A stretch of 32,674 nt of DNA from Neolewinella litorea. Lineage in GTDB: Bacteria; Bacteroidota; Bacteroidia; Chitinophagales; Saprospiraceae. The DNA lies in the NCBI RefSeq assembly GCF_004803465.1, contig NZ_SRSF01000015.1:1-32674 (forward strand), read 5' to 3'. A model generated the notes under the pieces. That model saw only the letters and a program-made list of their open reading frames with translations, was not told the DNA's origin and made no database searches. Below are positions 16,542 through 24,410 of the stretch, piece after piece; within the stretch, counting starts at the first letter, position 1; each line of letters opens with the position of its first letter. The position numbers were made by a program, and so were the translations under genes.

Positions 16542-16655
16542 ATGCCCAGGATCATTGTCCCCATCAATTTTTTCATCGCCTCGGCCGAGGCCCTCCGCTT
16601 CGGTTTCTCCCGGCCGGACTGGCGCATCACTGACGGTGATCAGCCAGGCATGTGA
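16542..16655 (+). pseudogene. Remnant of a second universal stress protein gene
   Basis: The frame MPRIIVPINFFIASAEALRFG matches the start of the intact gene 176 bp downstream (MNRIVVPIDFSAAAASALRFA), and the DNA aligns over about 100 bp. After that the sequence is scrambled and stops at 16655. This is best explained as a decayed tandem copy whose body was deleted. Confidence 0.6.
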
Positions 16656-16717
16656 CCCGCATCATTCCGCAATTGGCTGGTAGGGAGTATTTTAGGAGTA
16701 CACCAACCCACCGCGTC

Positions 16718-17224
16718 ATGAACAGGATCGTCGTCCCCATAGATTTTTCAGCCGCCGCCGCCAGTGCCCTGCGCTTCGCGGTCAAGCTGGCCGACGTCAC
16801 TGGCATGAAGGTGACGGCCGTCTACGTTTTCAACTCCCTCATCACCAGTAACCGCCGGGAAACGCAGGAAGAACTGGCCGAAGACCGGAGGTTACTGTGC
16901 AAGGAACTGAAGGCATTCACCAAACGGCACGTGGGCACCGATCCCGCCAGTACGAGCGTCGAGGTAGTTGTAGCGGAGGGTATCCCGCCGGTATACATCC
17001 AATGGCTGAGCCACGACAGCAACGTGGCGCTCATCGTCATGGGAGGCATAGGCACCGGATCCGGCGGCCACAAGGATATGTTCGGCGGAATCGCCAAAGC
17101 GATTTCCCGGGAAGGGGGTTGCCCCATCGTCCTCATTCCGGAAAAATTCGCGGACGCGGCCATGGAAACCACCGCCCACCATCTGGAGGGCCTTTCCGCC
17201 CTTTCTTGCATGGATACGGAATAG
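16718..17224 (+). CDS. Universal stress protein, UspA family
   Basis: 168 residues from ATG 16718, chosen because family members begin MxRIVVPIDFS. An upstream GTG at 16652 in frame would add residues with no Usp similarity. The N-terminal strand RIVVPIDFS is followed by the SAxALRFAV helix. The C-terminal part has VALIVMGGIGTGSGG and AISREGGCPIVLIPE, which correspond to the G-2x-G-9x-G nucleotide-binding loop and the final strand of UspA. Single-domain Usp proteins help cells survive starvation or respiratory stress, and many bind ATP. A fragment of a former paralogue lies directly upstream. No operon partners are apparent. Confidence 0.85.
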   Translation: MNRIVVPIDFSAAAASALRFAVKLADVTGMKVTAVYVFNSLITSNRRETQEELAEDRRLLCKELKAFTKRHVGTDPASTSVEVVVAEGIPPVYIQWLSHDSNVALIVMGGIGTGSGGHKDMFGGIAKAISREGGCPIVLIPEKFADAAMETTAHHLEGLSALSCMDTE

Positions 17225-17284
17225 CCAGGCATCAGATGACCGTCCATCCTTGCTTACGGCAAGGCGGCAATAAAGACTTCCGTT

Positions 17285-17668
17285 TTAAGAAGTCATCTTG
17301 ATCATGTGGCTGATCACTTCGCTGTGCTCGTGCTGGGGGCTGAACATGACGATCTCCGCATCCTCGTTCACCTTCACGTTATGCCCGGGGGGCCAGTAGA
17401 AGAGTTCCTGGGCGTCTACCGTCTCCTCCTTACCGTTCGCGTCGGTGGCGGTCACCTTCCCACTCACGAGGTAACCCCAGTGCGGGCAGTGGCACATGTT
17501 TCCTTTCAGACCCACGAACAGGGGGGCGGTATCCACTCCGGCGGCAAGGACGAAGTATTCCCCGCTGATCTTTCCCAGACCGGAAGCGTCCCCAAAATTC
17601 TCCTGCTGGCGTACTACCGCTCCGGGTATCTGCATTTTCAGGTCAATATCGTTTATGGCGATTTTCAT
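17285..17668 (-). CDS. Cupin-domain protein
   Basis: 127 residues from ATG 17668; an upstream in-frame start at 17710 would add a hydrophobic 14-residue piece and is less likely. The sequence has the small-barrel cupin layout: CPHWGYLVSGKVTATDANG corresponds to motif 1, and QELFYWPPGHNVKVNEDAE to motif 2. A histidine in each (H of CPHWG, H of PPGHN) could bind a metal. Such single-domain cupins range from enzymes to sugar or small-molecule sensors, so no reaction is assigned. It is convergent with the stress-protein gene, with 60 bp between the stops. Confidence 0.7.
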   Translation of the reverse strand: MKIAINDIDLKMQIPGAVVRQQENFGDASGLGKISGEYFVLAAGVDTAPLFVGLKGNMCHCPHWGYLVSGKVTATDANGKEETVDAQELFYWPPGHNVKVNEDAEIVMFSPQHEHSEVISHMIKMTS

Positions 17669-18099
17669 AATGATCGAATTTATTACTATAAGATTAAAAA
17701 ATATATTCAATCATCAAGGTCGCCGCTATATGGGGCCAATAAGCTATCGGGTCATATTGTGGAATAATAATCGAACCCAAAGAAGATACGGGAATTGCCG
17801 TTAGCATAACGATTTTGACAAAATTATATACCAATTACTTTTTTTCACACCCTGTAATTGATTGGTTGGCTGTTGGTATATAGAAAAGGATGATTCATTG
17901 CAGGATGCATAGGTCAGAATACCTTGCTCCTCCAAATCGAAACCTCGATAGACAGTGAACGGGGGTACCCGACAAGCAGCAGCGTGCACCTGCAGGGGTG
18001 CAAATCATTCTGCGGAAGTAAAAAGTAGCGCGTAACTTTGATTTGAAAAGCACTTTGATAAGTTTACCCCTTACGCTCTCTTTCACCCAAGTTATCCTC
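17669..18099. other. Divergent intergenic region
   Basis: 431 bp between the cupin (-) and the small membrane protein (+). The left part is AT-rich and probably holds the cupin promoter. A weak inverted repeat, CAATTAC/GTAATTG, lies at 17832-17860. No gene is recognised; the 62-codon minus frame at 17801-17989 has no motifs. Confidence 0.45.
18033..18040 (+). promoter_or_regulatory. TAACTTTG, Bacteroidetes -7 promoter element
   Basis: An exact match to TAnnTTTG, 60 bp before the ATG at 18100. A -33 TTTG is not clear at the right distance (cattctg near 18006-18012), so the promoter call is tentative. Confidence 0.35.
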
Positions 18100-18435
18100 A
18101 TGCAACTCTCCTCCAAACAGCCCTTGCATCCCCACCTGCGCACCTTTCTCTGGCCGGCGCTGGTCGGTGGAGCCATCGGTCTGCTGCTCATTCTTTCCTT
18201 TGTCCTGTCGGTCGATAACCCCGATCCCGACTGGCCCCGGTGGTGGCGCGTCCGGCCGCTGATTATTGTCCCCCTGGCCGGTGCGGCGGGGGGTGCCGCT
18301 TTCCATTATCTCCTGTATTTGCGGCGCGTGAGCAGGCTGCCGGCTGTCCTTGCCATAGTGTTGGGTATACTGGTATTTGTCGTAGGGCTGTGGTTGGGCA
18401 TCGTGCTCGGATTAGACGGTACGTTGTGGGATTAA
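18100..18435 (+). CDS. Small inner-membrane protein (often annotated KefB-like)
   Basis: 111 residues from ATG 18100; a TTG at 18043 would extend it by 19 residues. Three hydrophobic helices are visible: residues about 17-36, RPLIIVPLAGAAGGAAFHYLL, and AVLAIVLGILVFVVGLWLGIV (each cited by its core). The ending LGLDGTLWD is characteristic of a small Bacteroidetes protein family often labelled 'potassium transporter KefB', although it lacks the size and domains of KefB. Function is unknown. It is 40 bp upstream of the Gfo/Idh/MocA gene in the same direction and may share its transcript. Confidence 0.72.
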   Translation: MQLSSKQPLHPHLRTFLWPALVGGAIGLLLILSFVLSVDNPDPDWPRWWRVRPLIIVPLAGAAGGAAFHYLLYLRRVSRLPAVLAIVLGILVFVVGLWLGIVLGLDGTLWD

Positions 18436-18475
18436 TCCGTCAAATCAGCCGGTGAAAACCAGCTATATTCGGCTC

Positions 18476-19465
18476 ATGGCAGAAATGGCAGGCAAGAACC
18501 GCCCCCTCCGCTGGGGCATCATCGGCTGCGGTGACGTCACCGAGGTGAAGAGCGGACCGGCGTATCAACTCACGAAAGGGTTCGAACTGAGCGCGGTCAT
18601 GCGACGCGATGCCGGGAAACTGCGCGACTACGCCCGGCGGCACGGCGTCGGGAAGGCCTACACCGATGCCGAGGCACTCATCAACGATCCGGACATCGAT
18701 GCGGTCTACATCGCTACCCCACCCGACACCCACGCCCATTACGCCTTGCGGGTAGCCGCGGCGGGCAAACCGTGCTGCGTAGAAAAGCCACTCGCCCCCA
18801 GTTACGCGGAAAGCCGGGCCATCCACGAGGCCTTTGAATCCCGGGGCGTGCCGCTATTCGTGGCCTATTACCGGCGTTCGTTGCCGCGCTTTGTTCAGGT
18901 GGCCACCTGGTTGCGGGAAGGGAGGATCGGGGTCGTTCGTCACATCAACTGGCAGTTGTATAAGCCGGCCAGCGAAACCGACCTATCTGGCGATTACAAT
19001 TGGCGCACGGATCCCGCGGTCGCGCCCGGGGGATACTTTGATGATCTGGCTAGTCATGGGCTAGACCTGTTCATCCACTATCTGGGCGACATCGCGCAGG
19101 TGCAAGGGATCAGTCTGAACCAGCAGGGCCTCTACGGTGCCAAAGACGCCTTCTGCGCCTGCTGGATGCACGAGAATGGCGTCACGGGAGCGGGCAGCTG
19201 GAACTTCGGCTGTAGCCGTACCGAAGACCGGGTAGAGATCCACGGTAGTGAGGGCAAGATCAGGTTTTCGGTCTTTGCCGAGGCGCCCGTCGTACTGGAT
19301 ACCGGCGGCGACCCCAAAGAACTTTGGATCCGTCACCCGAAGCACGTGCAGCTGCCCCACGTAGATAATATGCGCAAGCACCTGCTGGAAGAGGGGTATA
19401 CCCACCCTTCTACCGGCCGCAGCGCTGCCCACACCAGCTGGGTAATGGATCGGATATTGGGGTAG
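18476..19465 (+). CDS. Gfo/Idh/MocA-family NAD(P)-dependent oxidoreductase
   Basis: 329 residues from ATG 18476; a GTG 8 codons earlier (18452) is the alternative. The N-terminal Rossmann fold starts RWGIIGCGDVTEVKSGP, and the EKP motif (CCVEKPLAPS) holds the catalytic lysine region. The C-terminal domain contains GGYFDDLASHGLDLF with the conserved histidine that acts in proton transfer. Family members oxidise or reduce sugars, inositols or similar hydroxyl compounds. The missing signal peptide puts it in the cytoplasm. No tightly linked sugar-pathway gene is present. It might act with the sugar isomerase-like protein 4 kb downstream, but that is conjecture. Confidence 0.88.
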   Translation: MAEMAGKNRPLRWGIIGCGDVTEVKSGPAYQLTKGFELSAVMRRDAGKLRDYARRHGVGKAYTDAEALINDPDIDAVYIATPPDTHAHYALRVAAAGKPCCVEKPLAPSYAESRAIHEAFESRGVPLFVAYYRRSLPRFVQVATWLREGRIGVVRHINWQLYKPASETDLSGDYNWRTDPAVAPGGYFDDLASHGLDLFIHYLGDIAQVQGISLNQQGLYGAKDAFCACWMHENGVTGAGSWNFGCSRTEDRVEIHGSEGKIRFSVFAEAPVVLDTGGDPKELWIRHPKHVQLPHVDNMRKHLLEEGYTHPSTGRSAAHTSWVMDRILG

Positions 19466-19502
19466 TGGAGGGTTATCTTTCTGGGGCGTGATGTGGTTTT
19501 CT

Positions 19503-19870
19503 TTGGCGCCTTTGGCGCTTTAGGATTATTTAACCGCGGATTACACAGATTCTTGCGCGGATTTGGGCGCAGATTTTCCTTCCCGCTTATCATTGGGTGA
19601 TGACAGATTAATCAGCGCCTTAATCAGCGCCCCAATCAGCGGAATCTGCGGTGAGTTTTTCGCGCCTTTGGCGCTTGGGGGGTTGAACCGCAGATATCGC
19701 GGATTTTTGCGCGGATTTGGGCGCAGATTTTTTCGCTCACATGTTTTGAGTAAGGTGATATTAATCTGCGCCTGAATCTGCGCCTGAATCTGCGCCCCAA
19801 TCAGCGAAATCTGCGGTGAGTTTTTTTAGCGCCTCTGGCGCTTCAGGGTTTTTAATTGCGGCGTCATGCG
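19503..19870. repeat. Inverted-arm repeat cluster 1
   Basis: Lies between the convergent ends of the oxidoreductase and EEP-family genes. It has right-type arms (aaccgcag..., ending gggcgcagattt) at 19531-19577 and 19686-19733, and left-type arms (attaatc..., ending atctgcggtga) at 19607-19654 and 19760-19819. The two types are near reverse complements. Short gcgcc-N3-ggcgc hairpins stand at 19506-19518, 19662-19674 and 19828-19842. Confidence 0.85.
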
Positions 19871-19899
19871 CCAGTAAGCTAAAAAAATCAATTAAACAC

Positions 19900-20898
19900 C
19901 TATTCAAGAACGAATTTGGCATAAAGTGGAAAGTGATCCGAGCCAAATTTCGGAAGGCGTTCCAGTTCTAGGAGGGCGAAGTCGGCGGTGACAAAATAGT
20001 GGTCGAGGGGCCAGCGCATCAGGAAGGAATGGGCATCGAAGGAATTATAGAGGCCGCGACCTAGCCGGACATTGTTGAGGTTTCCCTGCTGCTCGAACAG
20101 GCGGGCCGTATTGGACCACGATACGTCGTTGAAATCGCCGGCCACGACGGCGGGAAGGGCTTCTTCGGCCACCATTTCGGCGACCTTACCTAATGCTACC
20201 TCTTTTTCGCCCTGGTTGTCGGGATACTTCTTGCTGGGGACGGGGGCCACGGGGTGTATACCGTGGAACATGAAGGATTCACCGGAGGGCAGGTCCACCC
20301 GCGTATGAATGGAGGGTACATCGTCGTGGTTGAAGAACTTGATCTCGGTACCGGCGAGGGGAAGGCGGGAGTAGAGGGCCATACCGTAGGCATTGTCGGT
20401 GGGGTACTTGACCACGTGGGGGTAGGTTTCTTCGAGGGGCGCGAGCTGGTCGATCCACCACTGATCTACCTCCATGACCAGGAGCATCTCCGGGTCGCGG
20501 TCGTTGACGATCTCCAGGAAGGGTCCGGCCGACTTGTTGGTGATCAACACGTTAGCGATCATGATGCCGGCGGTATTCTGCTCGTTTACTGAGGCTACCT
20601 GCGCTTGCGGGACTTTCTCCTCTCCAATTAAATAGGGCAGGACGAATAACGATTGTATACCAATGGCGGCCAGCATTCCTGCGGTCCAGGCTATAGAGGA
20701 TGCCTTCCATTGCTTGTTAAGTCCCACGAACAGCAGAAGACACACGATACCCGCGATCAGGTACTGGGTGCGGGGAAAGTCCAACACCTTGGTATACCAG
20801 TAGGATACGTCGTGAATCAACGAAAACATACTGGCGAGTATCACCAGCGTGCCGATCGCAATGACCAGGTAATAAAGGATTTTTCGGAAAGTGTGCAT
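19900..20898 (-). CDS. Membrane-anchored endonuclease/exonuclease/phosphatase-family protein
   Basis: 332 residues from ATG 20898; an upstream frame to 20961 lacks support. The N-terminal 100 residues hold three membrane helices (YYLVIAIGTLVILASMF, YLIAGIVCLLLFVGL and AAIGIQSLFVLPYLI). The remaining 230 residues form a DNase I-like EEP domain with the metal-binding Glu in VMEVDQWW, a HGIHPV motif, VVAGDFNDVSW, and the terminal GSDHFPL catalytic Asp-His pair. The layout suggests a phosphodiesterase or phosphatase displayed at the inner membrane. Its substrate could be nucleic acid or a phospholipid or other phosphate ester. It is flanked on both sides by repeat clusters. Confidence 0.83.
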   Translation of the reverse strand: MHTFRKILYYLVIAIGTLVILASMFSLIHDVSYWYTKVLDFPRTQYLIAGIVCLLLFVGLNKQWKASSIAWTAGMLAAIGIQSLFVLPYLIGEEKVPQAQVASVNEQNTAGIMIANVLITNKSAGPFLEIVNDRDPEMLLVMEVDQWWIDQLAPLEETYPHVVKYPTDNAYGMALYSRLPLAGTEIKFFNHDDVPSIHTRVDLPSGESFMFHGIHPVAPVPSKKYPDNQGEKEVALGKVAEMVAEEALPAVVAGDFNDVSWSNTARLFEQQGNLNNVRLGRGLYNSFDAHSFLMRWPLDHYFVTADFALLELERLPKFGSDHFPLYAKFVLE

Positions 20899-21000
20899 AG
20901 TGTTGGAACGGAGGGTGGTGGGGGATGTTTGGGCTTTTCGCTTGCCGTGAGGTTTGCGCATTGTTTCCCCCCCCCTTCTGCGGGTGTATTGGTTTTCTTA

Positions 21001-21362
21001 CCGTGGATTATACAGATTATGTTTCACCGATTTTTTCGCTCGCTCTGCTTGCGCACTTTGAGTATTGGGGAGATAATCCGCGCCTTACTCTGCGCCCCAA
21101 TCAGCGGAATCTGCGGTGGCCTTTTTCGCGCCTTCGGCGCTTGGGTTTTTAAACGCAGATGTCGCGGATTCTTGCGCGGATTTGGGCGCAGATTTTTTTG
21201 CTCGCTCTCCCTGTATAGATTACGTTACTGAAAGATTAATCCGCGCCCCAATCAGCGGAATCTGCGGTGACTATTTTCAGCGCCTATGGCGCTTGGTTTT
21301 TTTAACCGCAGATGTCGCGGATTCTTGCGCGGATTTGGGCGCAGATTTTCTCGCTCGCTCAG
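21001..21362. repeat. Inverted-arm repeat cluster 2
   Basis: Left-type arms at 21072-21119 and 21235-21270, right-type arms at 21150-21199 and 21304-21350, and short hairpins at 21128-21140 (gcgccttcggcgc) and 21279-21293 (agcgcctatggcgct). It belongs to the 2-kb gene-free stretch 20899-22912. The 100 bp before it hold a run of nine C and nothing recognisable. Confidence 0.85.
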
Positions 21363-21933
21363 CCCGCGGATTTCGCAGATTGTCCGCCTTCGGCGGTGTA
21401 AACGCGACGTGCACTAGCTCACATCGTAAACCACGGAGCATCAATGACTTGCAGGCGCCAAAACATGGTGTGGACCGCCCTTGAGATCGCCCGGGCGGCG
21501 GGGCGCAAAAGGGCGAAAAAGAAGGCTGCACTGTTTGAGCGTGCTAGCGATTAGGTTTGGCAAACGGATGGGGAGCTATCGACTGGCTTATTTCGGAGAA
21601 TGGATTTTGCAGCGAGTTTGCAGCATTCCGCCCTTTTGGGTTCCGACGACCGATTAAGGCGATATCACAGGCGTGCTTTTTTGGTCCTTTTGTAGCTAGA
21701 CAAAAGGACGAAGGTTTTTTGAACCGCAGATTGCTCGGATTCTTGCGCGGATCTTGGCGCAAATTTCGCGTTTGCTTGTTTTGAGTGAGTGAAGACTAAT
21801 CTGCGCTTTACTCTGCGCCCCAATCAGCGGAATCTGCGGTGGCTTTTTTCGCGCCTTCGGCGCTTGGGGGGGTGAACCGCAGATTTCGCGGATCATGGCG
21901 CAGATTTGGGCGCAGATTTTTTCGCTCGCTCCG
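21363..21933. repeat. 572-bp tandem unit, copy 1
   Basis: Begins with cccgcggatttcgcagattg and includes a ~290-bp core (about 21471-21760) nearly identical to the core of copy 2 (about 22043-22332). The core ends in a hairpin gtccttttgt/acaaaaggac (about 21681-21706). Right-type arms lie at 21722-21768 and 21875-21921, a left-type arm at 21795-21841 and a short hairpin at 21851-21863. Open frames in the core differ between copies through stops and frameshifts, so coding is not supported. Confidence 0.85.
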
Positions 21934-22505
21934 CCCGCGGATTTCGCAGATTGTCCGCCCTTCGGCGGTAAGAACGTGAGGTATTGCCATCTGTCGTTGT
22001 GTACCACGGAGCACGGAATATTTGCAGGCACCGAAACGTGGTGTGGACCGCCCTTGAGATCGCCCGGGCGGCGGGGCGCAAAAGGGCGAAAAAGAAGGCT
22101 GCACTGTTTGAGCGTGCTAGCGATTTGGGTTGGCAAACGAATGAGGGGCTATCGACTGGCTTATTTCGGAGCATGGATTTGGCAGCGAGTTTGCAGCATT
22201 CCGCCCTTTTGGGTTCCGACGACCGATTAAGGCGATATCACAGGCGTGCTTTTTTGGTCCTTTTGTAGCTAGACAAAAGGACGAAGGTTTTTTGAACCGC
22301 AGATTGCTCGGATTCTTGCGCGGATTTGGGCGCAAATTTCGCGTTTGCTTGTATTGAGTGAGTGAAGACTAATCTGCGCCTCAATCAGCGCCCCAATCAG
22401 CGGAATCTGCGGTGGCTTTTTTCGCGCCTTCGGCGCTTGGGTTTTTAACCGCAGATTTCGCGGATCATGGCGCAGATTTGGGCGCAGATTTTTTTGCTCG
22501 CTCCG
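21934..22505. repeat. 572-bp tandem unit, copy 2
   Basis: Same order as copy 1, with a right-type arm at 22295-22340, a left-type arm at 22368-22414, a short hairpin at 22424-22436 and a right-type arm at 22447-22495. The first ~100 bp differ more from copy 1 than the core does. The boundary motif appears a third time at 22506, followed by about 35 bp of similarity, which marks the unit edges. Confidence 0.85.
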
Positions 22506-22658
22506 CCCGCGGATTTCGCAGATTGTCCGCTTTCGACGGCTTAAACGTGAACCTGCAATGCGTTACGTGCCACATTTTGTATTTCCGAATGCTCAAGAGC
22601 GGCCATAACCGGCAAATTCACCTACCTTCTCTCCGGTCCTGCAGACTGAATTTTTGGA

Positions 22659-22916
22659 ATGGAACCTATAATTTTTCCCACGTTAACGACCCCGGCAAGC
22701 TGCGGTGTCGCGGATAGCCCCGCCCCCCTAACCCGCCTGGATGGCAGTACCCTTACGGCACCCGCGCCCGACGCCCAACTCTATACGGCGGGAATGATCG
22801 GATTGGCCGTGACGGACTCGATTGACCTAACCGTGAATATGGTTACCCGGGTTCATTACGCCCCCCGGCGGTGGAAGAACTACCTGCCCTATTCCCACCC
22901 AATCACCACCCGATGA
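22659..22916 (+). pseudogene. Possible remnant of a beta-lactamase-class serine hydrolase start
   Basis: An 85-codon open frame overlaps the start of the FMN reductase by 4 bp. Its middle reads LTRLDGSTLTAP, then a GMIGLAV piece. This resembles the RLDGSTLT...VPGLAVAV opening of class C/serine hydrolase proteins, but what should follow is lacking. It could equally be a chance frame. Confidence 0.22.
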
Positions 22917-23446
22917 AACGCATCCTGGCCCTGGCCGGCAGCAACCACTCCCGGTCGATCAACCACCAACTGGTCACTTTCGCGGCCTCCCTGATCGAAG
23001 ATGCCGAGGTGACCGTACTGGACCTGCGCAGCTGGGACATTCCCGTGTACTCCATCGATATGGACCCCGACCAGACCCCGGGGCGTATCACCTTCCTGAT
23101 CGGGCAGCTGGATCAGTACGACGGGTTCATTCTCGCCTCACCCGAGCACAACGGCGGGCCCTCGGCTTTCCTGAAGAACATCTTCGACTGGCTGACGCGC
23201 CGCTCCCAAAAGGTAATGGACGGAAAGCCCCTGGTGCTCATGGCCACGTCTACCGGTCGGGGCGGTGCGGCCAAACACCTGCCTTACCTGGAGGGAGCCC
23301 TGCCCCGGCTCGGCGCTAATGTGGTAGCCACTTACAGCCTGCCCTCCTTCAACCACACCATGGTGGACGGCCAGCTCTCCGGCGAGCCGCTGGCGGAACT
23401 ACAGTCGCGACTGGACACCCTGCTCGCGGCGGTACACCAGGCATGA
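22913..23446 (+). CDS. NADPH-dependent FMN reductase family protein
   Basis: 177 residues from ATG 22913. A flavodoxin-like fold opens with ILALAGSNHSRSINHQL, the phosphate-binding loop for FMN. The second signature, ASPEHNGGPSAFLKNIFDW, matches the SPEYNxSxPxxLKNxIDW motif of NAD(P)H:FMN and azo/quinone reductases. LVLMATSTGRGGAAKHL follows as the third strand and loop. Members reduce flavins, quinones or chromate using NADPH in the cytoplasm. Length is typical for the family (170-190). Upstream lies the repeat region and a doubtful gene remnant; the next gene is 67 bp downstream. Confidence 0.87.
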   Translation: MKRILALAGSNHSRSINHQLVTFAASLIEDAEVTVLDLRSWDIPVYSIDMDPDQTPGRITFLIGQLDQYDGFILASPEHNGGPSAFLKNIFDWLTRRSQKVMDGKPLVLMATSTGRGGAAKHLPYLEGALPRLGANVVATYSLPSFNHTMVDGQLSGEPLAELQSRLDTLLAAVHQA

Positions 23447-23513
23447 CGGGGCCGGGGCTCTTCGGACCTGCAATCGATTTTGCACATACCGATTTTCTAG
23501 CTACTTTGATCGG

Positions 23514-24374
23514 ATGATCAAGCTATATTCTTTATTGGCCGCCTGTCTGCTCGGGCTGTCCGTACGTGCCCAGTCGTCGCTGCCCGCCCCGGAGATCGGA
23601 GTGGTGGTGGATATGGAGCGCGACAGTCTGGTAAAGGCCCTACAGTTCAAGTACATGCTGGAGACCACCGCGAAGGTGCTGTCGCCACGGGAGGTTTCCG
23701 ACGCTGAATTCCAGGAGCGGCTGCAGCAGATCCGGGAGCTGGAGGTGCCCCTGTACGGCTGCAACATCTTCATCCCTTCCGACCTGAAAGTCGTGGGCCC
23801 GAACGTCGACGAGGAGGCCGTGCTTGAGTACGTAGAAGTCGTTTTGCGGCGCGCGCAGGTTGCCGGCCTCACCCTGATCACCTGGGGTAGTGGTGGCTCA
23901 CGCCGGGTGCCGGAGGGCTTCGACCGGGTTACCGCTACGGCCCAATTCATCTACATGGCCAAACGGGTGGCCGAAGTGGCGGCCCGCTACGATATGCTGC
24001 TGGTGCTCGAGAACCTGAACTCTTCCGAGTGCAATTTCATCACCTCCATCCCCGAAGCCCTCGCCGTGGTGCGGGCGGTGGACCACCCCAATTTCCGGCT
24101 CTGTGTCGACATCTACCACATGTTGAAGGACGGGCAGCCCGCCTCCGACATTGTCGGTACGGGGCCCTACGCCGCCTACTGCGAGATCGCCGAGCGCGAC
24201 GGACGTACGCCCCCCGGCGTGCAGGGGACCGACTTCACCCCTTACCTGGCCGCGATGAAGGCCGAGGGCTATACCGGAAAGATCATGATCGAAGCACGCT
24301 GGGACGACCTGGCTACCCAGGGACCGGCGGCCTACCGCACCCTGCGCGACCAGATCGACGCCGTGTACCAATAG
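23514..24374 (+). CDS. Exported sugar isomerase/epimerase-like TIM-barrel protein
   Basis: 286 residues with a signal peptide (MIKLYSLLAACLLGLSVRAQ, likely cut after RAQ). The mature protein follows the xylose isomerase-like AP_endonuc_2 barrel. The metal-site residues fall in LLVLENLNSSECN (Glu), FRLCVDIYHMLKDGQ (Asp and His), and GKIMIEARW (Glu). Cytoplasmic relatives isomerise or epimerise keto-sugars or sugar phosphates. Exported ones in Bacteroidetes are thought to act on oxidised sugars in the periplasm, so a link with the sugar dehydrogenase at 27-30 kb is possible. It is followed within 36 bp by an exported peptidase. Confidence 0.83.
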   Translation: MIKLYSLLAACLLGLSVRAQSSLPAPEIGVVVDMERDSLVKALQFKYMLETTAKVLSPREVSDAEFQERLQQIRELEVPLYGCNIFIPSDLKVVGPNVDEEAVLEYVEVVLRRAQVAGLTLITWGSGGSRRVPEGFDRVTATAQFIYMAKRVAEVAARYDMLLVLENLNSSECNFITSIPEALAVVRAVDHPNFRLCVDIYHMLKDGQPASDIVGTGPYAAYCEIAERDGRTPPGVQGTDFTPYLAAMKAEGYTGKIMIEARWDDLATQGPAAYRTLRDQIDAVYQ

Positions 24375-24410
24375 ATCCCGCCTTTTCTTCGTGTACTTAT
24401 TTTTACTTCC

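Noticed and set aside
21984-22268. 94-codon frame in the conserved core of the 572-bp unit
   Set aside because: The matching frame in the other copy is broken by a stop and frameshifts, and there is no recognisable domain.
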